Below are positions 1-9,089 of a DNA stretch of 64,000 nucleotides, in pieces; within the stretch, counting starts at the first letter, position 1; every line of letters begins with the position of its first letter. A model generated the notes under the pieces. That model searched no databases. It was not told the origin of the DNA and saw only the letters and a program-made list of their open reading frames with translations. The stretch spans positions 148,550 through 212,549 of the forward strand of contig CANKYO010000009.1 in the NCBI GenBank assembly GCA_947488175.1, read 5' to 3'. Both the position numbers and the translations under genes were made by a program. This DNA comes from an uncultured Paracoccaceae bacterium. GTDB lineage: Bacteria; Pseudomonadota; Alphaproteobacteria; Rhodobacterales; Rhodobacteraceae.

Positions 1-524
1 GCCGATGGCACAGGCACCTCATAGCGCACCGGCACAGGATCAGCGGCGCCCACAATTGTCATCGGCAACCGCCCCCCCCTGCGCCCCACGGACTGCGCGC
101 CAAACAGAGCCAAAGGGTCCGTGACCCGGCCCATGGGCCGCCCGTTCAGCGATGCATCGCCAGTGAATGTCACCGTAATCGGCGACGTGGCCATGGCCCC
201 CATGATCAGGCGCACACCGGTGCCGGAATTCCCGCAATCAATCACCTGATCAGGCTCAGCAAACCCGCCAACGCCCACGCCCTGCACAGACCATTCACCA
301 CCCCCATGATCGGTCACCGTCGCGCCAAAGGCGCGCATGGCCTTGGCCGTGTCCAGCACATCCTCACCTTCCAGAAGGCCAGTGATATGGGTTTCACCCA
401 CGCTAAGCGCGCCAAGGATCAGCGACCGGTGCGAAATCGATTTGTCACCAGGCACGTTGGCCACACCTTTCAGTGGACCGCTGCGCCGGGATGTCATGGG
501 AATGGGGGTGCCGTGACCGGACAT
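1..524 (-). CDS. aroA: 3-phosphoshikimate 1-carboxyvinyltransferase (EPSP synthase), N-terminal part
   Basis: AroA transfers the enolpyruvyl group of PEP to shikimate-3-phosphate, the sixth step of the shikimate pathway, in the cytoplasm. Only the first 174 codons are present; the gene runs off the left edge. The translated part begins [14 protein letters not shown] and contains the N-terminal signature [17 protein letters not shown] (substrate-binding Lys and Ser) and [12 protein letters not shown], the glycine-rich EPSP-synthase motif. The start is the ATG at 524-522; no open frame extends upstream into the trmB gap. The next gene, trmB, ends about 70 bases away on the same strand and may be transcribed into it. 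Family assignment is firm; the completeness of the rest cannot be judged. Confidence 0.93.
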   Translation of the reverse strand, partial: MSGHGTPIPMTSRRSGPLKGVANVPGDKSISHRSLILGALSVGETHITGLLEGEDVLDTAKAMRAFGATVTDHGGGEWSVQGVGVGGFAEPDQVIDCGNSGTGVRLIMGAMATSPITVTFTGDASLNGRPMGRVTDPLALFGAQSVGRRGGRLPMTIVGAADPVPVRYEVPVPS

Positions 525-595
525 AAGCGCCTTCCTCTTGTTCTTCCAAGGCGTCTTAGCCGAGGCGTCAGGCAGGGTCCATCGCCCTTCTTGCC

Positions 596-1309
596 TCAGC
601 GTCTACGGAAGGTCAGGTAATGCGGTGTGCGGCCCTCGCGCAGCGCCTTTTGCTCATACCGGGTCGACAACCAGTCATCCCACGGTTCGCGCCAGTCGGA
701 GGGCCGCTCTGCCAGCCAGGCGAACCCCTGCTTCGGCACTTCTTCCAGGGTTTGACGGACATAATCGGGAATATCTGTCGCTACCCGAAACACGGCCCCC
801 GGCTTCATCACGCGGGCCAGCGGTTCCAGATGTTCGGGCGTCACAAACCGGCGGCGGTGATGGCGCTTTTTCGGCCAAGGGTCAGGGTAGTTCAGAAAGA
901 CTTTGCTGACCGCCTGGTCCGGCAGCACATCAAACAGATCGCGCACATCGCCGGGATGGATCGCCAGATTGGTCACGTCCGCCTTGCGCACCTTGCCCAG
1001 CAACATGGCAACCCCGTTGATATAGGGCTCGCAACCGATCAGCCCGATATCGCGATAGCGGTCCGCCATATGGACCAGATGCTCGCCCCCGCCAAATCCG
1101 ATCTCGAGCCAGATATCCTTGCCGCCGAACAGCGCATTCAGGTCAAGCAGGTTACGGTCCGGGTTCTCTTCCCAACTGACCGGGCCGGGGGACAAGGGGG
1201 CCAGATCATTTTCCAGATAATCCTGCTGGCTCGCGCGCATTGTCTTGCCGCGAAAGCGGCCATAGAAATTGCGCCAATGCGCGCCGGAGGGATGTCTGGT
1301 TTTGCTCAT
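596..1309 (-). CDS. trmB: tRNA (guanine-N7-)-methyltransferase
   Basis: TrmB methylates G46 of the tRNA variable loop using SAM. The 237-residue product has the SAM-binding loop [14 protein letters not shown] around residues 70-83 and the family hallmark [17 protein letters not shown] around residues 140-156, which carries the catalytic Asp. Length and motif order are normal for the family. The N-terminus [19 protein letters not shown] is typical of alphaproteobacterial TrmB, so the ATG at 1309 is reasonable. It lies downstream of metK on the same strand, separated by an inverted pair of REP elements, so SAM synthesis and a SAM-using enzyme are neighbours. Confidence 0.93.
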   Translation of the reverse strand: MSKTRHPSGAHWRNFYGRFRGKTMRASQQDYLENDLAPLSPGPVSWEENPDRNLLDLNALFGGKDIWLEIGFGGGEHLVHMADRYRDIGLIGCEPYINGVAMLLGKVRKADVTNLAIHPGDVRDLFDVLPDQAVSKVFLNYPDPWPKKRHHRRRFVTPEHLEPLARVMKPGAVFRVATDIPDYVRQTLEEVPKQGFAWLAERPSDWREPWDDWLSTRYEQKALREGRTPHYLTFRRR

Positions 1310-1350
1310 GTCGCGGCTTTAGCAAGCGCGGCCAGCCTGCGCAATCGGCG

Positions 1351-1373
1351 GGTGGGTCAAGACCCACCTTACG
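1351..1373 (-). repeat. REP element, left half of an inverted pair
   Basis: A palindrome GGTGGGTCAAGACCCACC (1351-1368) is followed by TTACG. It is the reverse orientation of the REP unit at 1400-1422 and shares the core and the TTACG/CGTAA tail with the elements flanking the RAYT gene at 9.0-9.65 kb. The same arrangement (tails facing each other) occurs at both sites. It lies in the trmB-metK gap. Confidence 0.75.
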
Positions 1374-1399
1374 CCGTGGGAACGCCGGGTTTGCCGCAG

Positions 1400-1422
1400 C
1401 GTAAGATGGGTTTTAACCCATC
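1400..1422 (+). repeat. REP element, right half of an inverted pair
   Basis: CGTAA followed by the palindrome GATGGGTTTTAACCCATC (1405-1422). It forms an inverted pair with 1351-1373, spaced 26 bases, directly after the metK stop codon. It matches the element at 9624-9646 except in the loop bases. Such inverted REP pairs can fold as hairpins in mRNA 3' ends; that role here is inference. Confidence 0.75.
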
Positions 1423-1427
1423 GCCTT

Positions 1428-2609
1428 TCAGATCGCCTTTTTCAAGGCGTCAACCAGATCGGTCCGTTCCCAGCTAAAGCCGCCATCGGAGTCAGGCTCG
1501 CGGCCGAAATGGCCGTAGGCCGCTGTCCGTTCATAGATCGGCCGGTTCAGGCTCAGATGCTGGCGGATACCGCGCGGCGTCAAATCCATGACCTGTGCCA
1601 CGGCCTTTTCGATGTCCGCAGGGCGTACATCGCCGGTCCCATGGGTGTCAGCATAGATCGAAAGCGGTTTGGCCACGCCAATGGCATAGCTTAGCTGGAT
1701 CGTGCAGCGCTCGGCCATTCCGGCGGCCACCACGTTCTTGGCCAAATAGCGGGCGGCGTAGGCCGCAGAGCGATCCACCTTGGTCGGGTCCTTGCCGGAA
1801 AACGCACCGCCACCATGCGGCGCGGCACCGCCATAGGTGTCGACAATAATCTTGCGGCCCGTCAGACCCGCATCCCCATCCGGGCCGCCAATCACGAACT
1901 TGCCGGTCGGGTTCACCCACCATTCGGTGTTTGCGGTGATCAAACCATCTGGCAGGACCTCGCGGATGTAAGGTTCTACAATGGCGCGAATATCCGCGCT
2001 GCTTTGATCCGCGTTACTATGCTGCGTGGACAGAACAATCGATGTGACCTCGACCGGTTTGCCCCCGGCATAGCGCAGCGATATCTGGCTTTTGGCATCC
2101 GGGCGCAGCGTCGGCTGTTCGCCGGATTTACGCACCTCGGCCAGGCGGCGCAGGATCGCATGGGCATACTGGATAGGCGCCGGCATCAGCGCGTCAGTTT
2201 CGGTCGTGGCATAGCCGAACATAATCCCCTGATCACCGGCACCTTCGTCCTTGTCGGCGGTCGCATCTACACCTTGGGCGATATGGGCCGATTGTTCGTG
2301 CAGCAGATTGGTGATCTCGCAGGTCGCGTGGTGGAATTTGTCCTGCTCGTAGCCGATATCCTTGATACAGGCGCGGGCGATCTGGTCAATGCGGCCCATG
2401 TAATCCTTCAGCTTGGCCTGATCCGCCAAGCCAACTTCCCCCCCGATGACAACCCGGTTCGTGGTTGCAAAGGTCTCGCAGGCGACCCGCGCTTCGGGTT
2501 CTTCGGACAAAAGCGCGTCAAGCACCGCATCAGAAATACGGTCACAGACCTTGTCAGGGTGCCCTTCGGAAACGGATTCCGAAGTGAAAATGTAGTCATT
2601 TCGTGCCAT
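1428..2609 (-). CDS. metK: S-adenosylmethionine synthase
   Basis: MetK makes SAM from methionine and ATP. The 393-residue product begins [20 protein letters not shown] and contains the ATP-binding [16 protein letters not shown] (from residue 16), the [12 protein letters not shown] loop and [16 protein letters not shown], all diagnostic. I chose the ATG at 2609 rather than the in-frame ATG at 2624: that upstream ATG lies inside the riboswitch (ATGGAGC contains the Shine-Dalgarno GGAG at 2622-2619), and GGAG stands 9 bases before 2609. Expression is probably controlled by the SAM/SAH riboswitch immediately upstream. trmB follows on the same strand. Confidence 0.97.
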   Translation of the reverse strand: MARNDYIFTSESVSEGHPDKVCDRISDAVLDALLSEEPEARVACETFATTNRVVIGGEVGLADQAKLKDYMGRIDQIARACIKDIGYEQDKFHHATCEITNLLHEQSAHIAQGVDATADKDEGAGDQGIMFGYATTETDALMPAPIQYAHAILRRLAEVRKSGEQPTLRPDAKSQISLRYAGGKPVEVTSIVLSTQHSNADQSSADIRAIVEPYIREVLPDGLITANTEWWVNPTGKFVIGGPDGDAGLTGRKIIVDTYGGAAPHGGGAFSGKDPTKVDRSAAYAARYLAKNVVAAGMAERCTIQLSYAIGVAKPLSIYADTHGTGDVRPADIEKAVAQVMDLTPRGIRQHLSLNRPIYERTAAYGHFGREPDSDGGFSWERTDLVDALKKAI

Positions 2610-2615
2610 GGGGAA

Positions 2616-2661
2616 GTGCTCCATTGAATTTCCCTGTCACGCCAGGAAGCCGTTGTGACAG
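2616..2661 (-). promoter_or_regulatory. SAM/SAH riboswitch in the metK leader
   Basis: Read on the minus strand, the leader has a perfect 7-bp stem CTGTCAC/GTGACAG enclosing AACGGCTTCCTGGC, then GGGAAATTCAATGGAGCAC. The loop GCTTC can pair with GGAGC, the metK Shine-Dalgarno, giving an H-type pseudoknot. This order (stem, CGGCUUCCUGGCG core, AUGGAGCA) is what I recall of the SAM/SAH class, which is known mainly from Rhodobacterales metK leaders. Ligand binding would hide the ribosome site and lower MetK synthesis. No search was run. Confidence 0.88.
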
Positions 2662-2697
2662 AACCAGCCTCCCCTCTATGGGGTGAGGCAACTCGCG

Positions 2698-4194
2698 TCA
2701 ATCGCTATTGCGACGAACGACCACATAGAGACCCAAGGTTAAGAAAATGAGCATCAGAAAGAACGGCCATTCACCCCAGCGCGCATAAGGCGTTATGGGC
2801 AGAGCCGCCGGAAGCGGCGCGTCGATGACGCCATCAATGCCTAACGGTATTTCGGCTATGATCCGGCCGCGCGCATCGATCATCGCGCTGACCCCGGTGT
2901 TGGCCACCCGCACCATTGGCAATCCCTGCTCAATCGCGCGCAGACGCGCCTGTGCAAGATGCTGATAGGGGCCCGCTGCCTGCCCGAACCATGCGTCATT
3001 GGTGATCAGCAACAAAAGACGCGGCCGGTCGGGACCGCGATAAATCTCCTCAGCGAAGATGCCTTCATAACAGATCAGCGGCACAGCCCCACCGATGCCT
3101 GGCAAATCGACCAACCCAGCATCCCGACCAGGAGCAAAGCCGCTGCCCATCGTGTCGGCCAAGCCAGTCAGCCCCATGGATCGCGCAAGCGCCCCACCAG
3201 GCATATATTCACCAAACGGGACCAGATGCCTCTTGTCATAAATCTGGGCAATCTCTCCCTCAGGGTTCAATGCAATCAGACTATTGTAGAAACGTCCGCC
3301 CGTATCCCGCCGCTGGATACCAAAAACCAGCGGTGCGCCGCGGGCGGCATCCGCCAACAGGCTCAAATCATTCTCAATGAAGTTCAAAAGCGTCGGCACA
3401 GAGGTTTCGGGCCAGACAACCAGATCAGGGATGACCCCCGATTCAGTAAAGCTGACAAGGCGCTGCAGGAAGACATCCCGATATGCCGGATCCCATTTCA
3501 GACGCTGTGGGGCATTGGGTTGAGCAAGGCGCACAATTGGCGCGTCAGCGACCGGCGAAGGAGCGGGGCCTGCGCGAAGCCACAACCCCACCGCCACGAC
3601 AGCCACAAGAACAATCGCGCCACTCCAACAGCGCGTCACCACCAGCGCAACACCCCATCCGGTCAATACGGTCACAAGCGTCAGAAGATGTGGTCCGCCA
3701 AAGGCCGCGAGTTGCGAAATTGGCGTCGGGACCCAGATATGGCCCAAAAGCGCCCAGGGAAATCCGGTCAGGATCAGGGATCGTGTCGCTTCCGCCCACA
3801 CCAGCCCCAGCGCCAGCATCAGCGCGCTTCGCGGTGCCAGACGAGCCGCACCATAAGCGGCGACCGCCCAGAACAGACCCGCCCCCGCTGCCATGAGCGT
3901 CACAGCAAACGGGGCCATCCAGCCGTGACGGGCCACATCGACCAGAAACGGCTCAACGATCCAACGCAATGACAACGCAAAATAGCCAGCGCCAAAAGCC
4001 CAAGCTTGCAGGGCCGCCGCACGGGTGGTTTGCGCCATCTGATGGGCCAGCATCAAGGCCGCAATACCAATGATCGTGGCAGGCCAGAGATCAAGTGGGG
4101 CTTGCCCCAAACCGGCCAGCACACCAAGTGCACCCAACAGGGTCAACCGCATCCGTGCCGACATCGCGCCAAAGCGCGCGGGCAAATCAGGCAT
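2698..4194 (-). CDS. lnt: apolipoprotein N-acyltransferase
   Basis: Lnt adds the third acyl chain to outer-membrane lipoproteins at the periplasmic face of the inner membrane. The 498-residue product has about six N-terminal membrane segments, a carbon-nitrogen hydrolase domain, and a C-terminal membrane helix. The Glu-Lys-Cys catalytic triad is visible in WPETSVPTLL, YDKRHLVPFGEY and LICYEGIFAEE. The ATG at 4194 (MPDLPARFGA) overlaps the ybeX/corC stop by 8 bases and suits translational coupling; a further upstream in-frame ATG at 4254 lies inside corC and is less likely. It belongs to the conserved miaB-ybeZ-ybeY-ybeX-lnt order. Confidence 0.95.
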   Translation of the reverse strand: MPDLPARFGAMSARMRLTLLGALGVLAGLGQAPLDLWPATIIGIAALMLAHQMAQTTRAAALQAWAFGAGYFALSLRWIVEPFLVDVARHGWMAPFAVTLMAAGAGLFWAVAAYGAARLAPRSALMLALGLVWAEATRSLILTGFPWALLGHIWVPTPISQLAAFGGPHLLTLVTVLTGWGVALVVTRCWSGAIVLVAVVAVGLWLRAGPAPSPVADAPIVRLAQPNAPQRLKWDPAYRDVFLQRLVSFTESGVIPDLVVWPETSVPTLLNFIENDLSLLADAARGAPLVFGIQRRDTGGRFYNSLIALNPEGEIAQIYDKRHLVPFGEYMPGGALARSMGLTGLADTMGSGFAPGRDAGLVDLPGIGGAVPLICYEGIFAEEIYRGPDRPRLLLLITNDAWFGQAAGPYQHLAQARLRAIEQGLPMVRVANTGVSAMIDARGRIIAEIPLGIDGVIDAPLPAALPITPYARWGEWPFFLMLIFLTLGLYVVVRRNSD

Positions 4195-5074
4195 GTTTGG
4201 CGCCGGGCAAACGGACCCGCAGCCGCTTGATCCGGCGGGGATCGGCATCGACAACCTCGAATTCCGGGCCGTCGGGATGCATGATCACCTCGCCCCGGGC
4301 CGGCAGATGTCCGGCCAGCATGGTCGCCAAACCACCCAGCGTGTCGATCTCTTCCTCGTCGATCTCCTCATGGGCGGTCAGTTGCATCCCGATCTCGGCC
4401 TCGAAATCTTCCAGCTCGGTCCGGGCCTGCACCATGTAGACACCAGGCTTTTCCATCACCCAGCTTTTAGCCTCTTCGATGTCATGTTCATCTTCAATCT
4501 CGCCCACGACCTGTTCGATCAGGTCTTCGATGGTGACCAGCCCGTCGGTGCCGCCGTATTCGTCGATGACAAGAGCCATGTGTATACGCTCGGCCTGCAT
4601 TTTCTGCAGTAGCACACCCAGCGGCATCGACGGCGGCACAAACAATAGCGGGCGCAGCATGTCGGCCAGATCCATGTCCTTGCTGTCGCCATTGAACCCA
4701 TGGCGCAGGGCAAAATCCTTGAGGTTGGCGATGCCAATGGGGGTGTCCAGCGTGCCGTCATAGACCGGCAACCGGGTAAGTCCGCTGTCACGAAACACCT
4801 TGACCAGTTCGTCCTTGGTTGCGGTGACCGGCACCGCCACAATGTCCGTCTTGGGAATCGCCACATCTTCGACGCGCATCCGGCGCAGGTTGAGCATGCC
4901 AAGCATACTGCCTGCCGGTTTTACGGTCTGGCTCGGCGTGTCCTCGGGTGTTGCCGGGCTGGCTTCGGGCAATAACGCGTTACGCAATCGGGCAAAAATG
5001 CCCTGTTTCTGATCATTCTGGTCCGGAGGCGCGCTTTGCGCTGCCATAGATGGACCGTCGCCGGTATCGCCCAT
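4187..5074 (-). CDS. ybeX: HlyC/CorC-family CBS-domain protein
   Basis: A 295-residue cytosolic protein with two CBS domains (IVAVPVTATKDELVKVFRDS onward, and LFVPPSMPLGVLLQKMQAER onward, ending in IDEYGGTDGLVTIEDLIEQV) and a C-terminal transporter-associated domain (EEIDTLGGLATMLAGHLPAR). It lacks the membrane DUF21 domain, which matches YbeX/CorC rather than the longer TlyC-type proteins. YbeX has been linked to magnesium homeostasis and ribosome physiology. It sits 33 bases downstream of ybeY and overlaps lnt. The start may be the ATG at 5074 or at 5047 (MAAQSAPPDQ); the sequence does not decide. Confidence 0.9.
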   Translation of the reverse strand: MGDTGDGPSMAAQSAPPDQNDQKQGIFARLRNALLPEASPATPEDTPSQTVKPAGSMLGMLNLRRMRVEDVAIPKTDIVAVPVTATKDELVKVFRDSGLTRLPVYDGTLDTPIGIANLKDFALRHGFNGDSKDMDLADMLRPLLFVPPSMPLGVLLQKMQAERIHMALVIDEYGGTDGLVTIEDLIEQVVGEIEDEHDIEEAKSWVMEKPGVYMVQARTELEDFEAEIGMQLTAHEEIDEEEIDTLGGLATMLAGHLPARGEVIMHPDGPEFEVVDADPRRIKRLRVRLPGAKHA

Positions 5075-5107
5075 TTCATCCTATCTCATGCGGGCAAAAT
5101 CGCCCGA

Positions 5108-5596
5108 CTATTCACTATATGGGTCAGAAATACCCAATTTGCCAAGTATCTCTGTTTCCAACCCTTCCATCAAGGTGGCGTCGCGGTCACGCTCGTGGTC
5201 GAAACCCAGCAAATGAAGCGTCCCATGCACAAGTAAATGAATTGTGTGGTCCTGCGATGATTTGCCAGCATCAGCAGCCTCGCGCGCACAGGTATCATAG
5301 GCAATGGCAATGTCACCAAGCTCATTATCCTGCCCAGGCTGCGGGGCAAGCGGCATTTCGCCATCTACCGCCGCCGCCCGTTCATCGGAAGGCCAACTCA
5401 GCACGTTTGTGGCTTTCTGTTTTCCGCGAAAATCCGCATTCAGCGCGGCAATGCGCACATCACCACAGGCGAGAATGCTGATTTCGAAAGCCGATGGCTC
5501 CAGCCCCAGGCGGGTCAGCGTGGCATCCGTTGCAATACGTGCCAAAGCATCAATATCGCCCCAGCGCACATCCTCAACAACGCAATCAACCGTCAT
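5108..5596 (-). CDS. ybeY: endoribonuclease / rRNA maturation factor YbeY
   Basis: YbeY is a metallo-endoribonuclease used in 16S rRNA 3'-end maturation and ribosome quality control. The 162-residue product carries the three-histidine zinc motif LLVHGTLHLLGFDHERD near residues 120-136 and the upstream RGKQKATNVLSWPSDER typical of the family. The ATG at 5596 is 15 bases from the phoH stop, so the two are surely cotranscribed. Order phoH-ybeY-ybeX-lnt is the same as in many proteobacteria. Confidence 0.95.
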   Translation of the reverse strand: MTVDCVVEDVRWGDIDALARIATDATLTRLGLEPSAFEISILACGDVRIAALNADFRGKQKATNVLSWPSDERAAAVDGEMPLAPQPGQDNELGDIAIAYDTCAREAADAGKSSQDHTIHLLVHGTLHLLGFDHERDRDATLMEGLETEILGKLGISDPYSE

Positions 5597-5611
5597 ACGG
5601 GGCCAGCTTGC

Positions 5612-6631
5612 TCAAGCCGTCTCATCTTTCTCATAGGCCTCGATAATCGCTGCAACCAACGGATGACGGACCACATCCTTTGATGTGAAGTAGTTAAAGC
5701 TGATCTTGGGGATGTTTTTCAGCAACCGCTCCGCATCCCACAGCCCGGAATTCACGCCGCGCGGCAAATCAATCTGGGTGCGGTCGCCCGTGATCACCAT
5801 GCGGCTGCCTTCACCCAGACGGGTCAAAAACATTTTCATCTGCATGGTGGTCGCATTCTGCGCCTCATCCAGCACCACAAAGGCATTGGACAACGTCCGC
5901 CCGCGCATGAATGCCAGTGGGGCGATCTCGATCACCTTTTCCTCGATCATCTTGGCGGCCTGCTTGCCAGGCAGAAAATCGTTCAGCGCATCGTAAAGCG
6001 GCTGCATGTATGGATCGACCTTGTCCTTCATATCGCCGGGCAGATAGCCCAGCTTCTCGCCCGCCTCGACCGCAGGGCGGGACAGGATGATCTTGTCCAC
6101 ATGGCCGCTGATCAGCATGTTCACACCCACAGCCACCGCCAGATAGGTCTTGCCCGTCCCCGCAGGGCCAATGCCAAAAGCCAGTTCATTGTCAAACAGC
6201 GATTTCACATAAGCCTTTTGTGCATCGGTGCGCGGTTCAATCAGCTTCTTGCGGGTCTTGATTTCGACCCGCGCAATGGACGCATCGCCCTTGAACAACT
6301 CAATCTGATCACCATCGCGCGCGGGACCTCGCACCGTTTCCGGCCCCATGCGCAATTCGCGGTCAATATCACCGGGTTCCAGCGACCGTCCGGCCTCCAG
6401 CCGGGAATAAAGCGATTTCAGCACCTCCACTGCGTCCTGACGCGGTCCATCCTCGCCAATCACGGCAAGCTGATTGCCGCGCCGCAGGATCTGCACGCTT
6501 AGCTTGTCTTCGATGGTGGTAAGGTTGCGGTCATATTCGCCGCACAGGTCGATCAGCAGGAAATTGTCGGGAAATTCCAACAGTGATTCTGTGACATCTT
6601 CAGCGGGTGGGGTCAGGGCACCAGTGGCCAA
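5612..6631 (-). CDS. ybeZ: PhoH-family ATPase (YbeZ)
   Basis: A 339-residue cytosolic P-loop ATPase that works with YbeY in RNA metabolism. It shows an N-terminal KH-like segment (LSVQILRRGNQLAVIGEDG), Walker A GPAGTGKTYLAVAVGV near residue 155, and Walker B FVVLDEAQNAT with the ITGDRTQIDLPRG motif characteristic of PhoH. It is the first gene of the phoH-ybeY-ybeX-lnt run, so a promoter is expected in the 6632-6815 gap, which also contains two palindromes. Confidence 0.94.
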   Translation of the reverse strand: MATGALTPPAEDVTESLLEFPDNFLLIDLCGEYDRNLTTIEDKLSVQILRRGNQLAVIGEDGPRQDAVEVLKSLYSRLEAGRSLEPGDIDRELRMGPETVRGPARDGDQIELFKGDASIARVEIKTRKKLIEPRTDAQKAYVKSLFDNELAFGIGPAGTGKTYLAVAVGVNMLISGHVDKIILSRPAVEAGEKLGYLPGDMKDKVDPYMQPLYDALNDFLPGKQAAKMIEEKVIEIAPLAFMRGRTLSNAFVVLDEAQNATTMQMKMFLTRLGEGSRMVITGDRTQIDLPRGVNSGLWDAERLLKNIPKISFNYFTSKDVVRHPLVAAIIEAYEKDETA

Positions 6632-6755
6632 ACAGCTCTCCTTTGAGTCTCTATGCTAGGTATCGTGGCAAGACCAGCCGGACGACGCAAGCGTTGGTAT
6701 GGAAATGTCACGCATTTGAGACGAAAAACTCTGAATGCCCAGAAATTTTGCGCAT

Positions 6756-6798
6756 CAGACTTTTCGAAAAGTCTGAACAAATTCCTTCGAAGGAATTT
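6756..6798. repeat. two adjacent perfect 20-bp palindromes centred on TTCGAA
   Basis: CAGACTTTTCGAAAAGTCTG (6756-6775) and AAATTCCTTCGAAGGAATTT (6779-6798) are each perfect palindromes, separated by AAC. They lie just downstream of the miaB stop and upstream of phoH. Each could fold as a hairpin, so they may end miaB transcription, but no clear T-run follows. They could also be a dyad protein site. Confidence 0.8.
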
Positions 6799-6815
6799 GG
6801 CACCTGCGGATAATG

Positions 6816-8138
6816 TCAGGTGATCAGCCGTCCTTTCAATGAATTGGGACTGTCTTCGACCACTTTCACGGCGCGAACCTGTCCCAATACCTCCGCCGGA
6901 GCATCAGCATAGACCGCGTGCAGGTACTCGGATTTGCCAATCATCTGACCGGCCTCACGCCCCGCCTTTTCAAACAGGACCTTAACCTCCTGCCCGACCA
7001 TTGCGGCCTGCGTCGCCCGTTGCTGCTCTCGCAAAAGCGCCTGCAACCGCTGCAGGCGGTCATTCATCACATCCTCGGGCAGTTGTGGCTTTTCAGCAGC
7101 GGGGGTGCCTGGGCGGGTGGAGTATTTGAACGAATAAGCCTGGCCGTAATGCACATCGCGGACCAGTTGCATGGTATCTTCGAAATCCTCATCCGTCTCG
7201 CCGGGGAACCCCACGATAAAGTCGCCGGACAACAGGATATCCGGGCGGGCCGAGCGGATGCGCTCAATCAGCCGGATATAGCTGTCGGCGGTATGTTTGC
7301 GGTTCATGGCCTTCAGGATCCGATCAGAGCCAGACTGCACCGGCAGATGCAGATAAGGCATCAGCTTGCCGCAGGTCCTATGCGCCTCGATCAGCGCATC
7401 ATCCATGTCGTTGGGATGGCTGGTGGTGAAACGAATACGTTCCAGCCCGTCGATCTTGTCCAACTGCCAGATCAACCCGGCAAGCCCCTGATCGTGGCCG
7501 TGATAGGCGTTCACATTCTGGCCGAGCAAGGTAATCTCGCGCACGCCTGCATCGACCAGTTCCTGTGCTTCGCGCAGGATGCGATCCGTCGGGCGCGATA
7601 CCTCTGCCCCGCGGGTGTAAGGGACCACGCAAAAGGCACAGAATTTGTCGCAGCCTTCCTGTACGGTCAGAAATGCGGTCGGGCCACGCTTGGCCTTGCT
7701 GCGCGCCTTCAGCGTGTCAAACTTGTCATCTTCTGGGAAATCGGTGTCGAGCGCCTTGGCGCCTGTCTGGATCGCATCATCCATCGCTGGCAAGCGGTGA
7801 TAGCTTTGCGGCCCCACCACCAGATCGACAAGTGGCTGACGGCGCATGATCTCTTCGCCCTCGGCCTGCGCGACACAGCCCGCCACACCGATTTTCAGAT
7901 CGGGCTTTTCCGCCTTTAGACCCTTGAAGCGTCCCAGTTCGGAATAGACCTTTTCTGCCGCCTTTTCACGGATATGGCAGGTATTCAGCAGGATCATATC
8001 CGCATCATCGGGGCTTTGCGTTTCCACATATCCCTTGCCACCCAGCGCCTCGGCCATGCGTTCGCTGTCATAGACATTCATCTGACAACCATAGGTCTTG
8101 ATATACAGCTTTTTCGGCGCGGACATGTGCGGGCTCAT
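6816..8138 (-). CDS. miaB: tRNA-2-methylthio-N6-dimethylallyladenosine synthase
   Basis: MiaB is a radical-SAM methylthiotransferase that converts i6A37 to ms2i6A37 in tRNAs reading UNN codons. The 440-residue form starting at 8138 ([10 protein letters not shown]) has the N-terminal UPF0004 domain ([17 protein letters not shown]), the radical-SAM cluster [15 protein letters not shown], and a C-terminal TRAM-like part. An ATG at 8126 is equally plausible; the more distal ATG at 8192 would run into the divergent gene. It lies upstream of the phoH run, separated by the twin palindromes. Confidence 0.95.
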   Translation of the reverse strand: MSPHMSAPKKLYIKTYGCQMNVYDSERMAEALGGKGYVETQSPDDADMILLNTCHIREKAAEKVYSELGRFKGLKAEKPDLKIGVAGCVAQAEGEEIMRRQPLVDLVVGPQSYHRLPAMDDAIQTGAKALDTDFPEDDKFDTLKARSKAKRGPTAFLTVQEGCDKFCAFCVVPYTRGAEVSRPTDRILREAQELVDAGVREITLLGQNVNAYHGHDQGLAGLIWQLDKIDGLERIRFTTSHPNDMDDALIEAHRTCGKLMPYLHLPVQSGSDRILKAMNRKHTADSYIRLIERIRSARPDILLSGDFIVGFPGETDEDFEDTMQLVRDVHYGQAYSFKYSTRPGTPAAEKPQLPEDVMNDRLQRLQALLREQQRATQAAMVGQEVKVLFEKAGREAGQMIGKSEYLHAVYADAPAEVLGQVRAVKVVEDSPNSLKGRLIT

Positions 8139-8237
8139 TATCGGGATGAATTGCAGGCCTTCTAGCCGCTTGGGGGGATGCTTGCAATGCAAGGCAAATT
8201 AACCGAATTTGCGCCCACCCCTGATAACCCGGACCCG

Positions 8238-9089
8238 ATGCATTATCTCAACCTGCCCGCTCTGATCAACGACCTTAAGCGTAGCCCGCCCGCCGGGCCA
8301 ATTGCGCTGGTTTTGGTCGAGGACGATGTGGAGGTCCAGAGCACGATCACCCATCTGCAAAAGGCGGGCTTTGCGCGGGTCATCACTTTTGCGCCGTCTG
8401 ACATGGCTTTGCCAGAGGACATTGACCGGGTTGACCATCCCGTCCTCACGGATGCGGCTTTGCCTGAGATCGTGAACGCCGTTATGGCAGCTGTGCCCGA
8501 TATCTGGCTACATTACTGCTACAACGCGGAATATCTTTTCTATCCGTTTTGCGAACATCGCAGCGTGGGCGAGATGACAACCTTCGCGATGGAAGAGCGG
8601 CGCGATAGCATCCTGACCTATGTGGTCGATCTTTATGCAGGTGATCTGCGAAATGCCCCGCTGGCAGTGGCGCGTGACGATGCGTTTCTGGATCGGTCAG
8701 GCTATTACGCCTTGGCCCGGACTGATGCAACCGGTGCGGCGCTGGAACGGCAGATGGATTTCTACGGTGGCCTGCGCTGGCGGTTCGAGGAACACGTACC
8801 CTACCACCGTCGCCGCATCGACAGAGTCTCGCTTTTTCGGGCGGTGCCAGGGCTGAAAATGTTGCCGGACCGGCTGTTTAATGTGCCGGAATACAACACC
8901 TTTGCCTGTCCCTGGCATAACAACCTGACGGCTGCAGTATGTTCATTCCGCACAGCCAAGGCGCTGAAACGCAATCCGGGCAGCCGGTATCAGATCGAAA
9001 GCTTTCACTGGCAGAATTCGGTCCGGTTCAACTGGCAATCGCAGCAGCTTTTTGACCTGGGACTAATGGAACCGGGCCAATGGTTTTAA
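8238..9089 (+). CDS. conserved hypothetical protein
   Basis: A 283-residue protein I cannot place in a named family. It starts MHYLNLPALINDLKR, has an alpha/beta-looking first part (PIALVLVEDDVEVQSTITHL), then a region rich in aromatic residues and charged pairs (YCYNAEYLFYPFCEHRSVGE, MEERRDSILTYVVDLYAGDL), and ends with FHWQNSVRFNWQSQQLFDLG. There is no signal peptide or membrane segment. The pattern suggests an enzyme, perhaps glycosyltransferase-like, but that is a guess. The upstream ATGs at 8178 and 8187, the latter preceded by a G-run, would add about 20 residues. It is divergent from miaB, and its 3' end overlaps the RAYT reading frame. Confidence 0.75.
   Translation: MHYLNLPALINDLKRSPPAGPIALVLVEDDVEVQSTITHLQKAGFARVITFAPSDMALPEDIDRVDHPVLTDAALPEIVNAVMAAVPDIWLHYCYNAEYLFYPFCEHRSVGEMTTFAMEERRDSILTYVVDLYAGDLRNAPLAVARDDAFLDRSGYYALARTDATGAALERQMDFYGGLRWRFEEHVPYHRRRIDRVSLFRAVPGLKMLPDRLFNVPEYNTFACPWHNNLTAAVCSFRTAKALKRNPGSRYQIESFHWQNSVRFNWQSQQLFDLGLMEPGQWF

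Noticed and set aside
2610..2624. An upstream ATG for MetK
   Set aside because: It lies inside the riboswitch and overlaps the Shine-Dalgarno sequence used by the next ATG.
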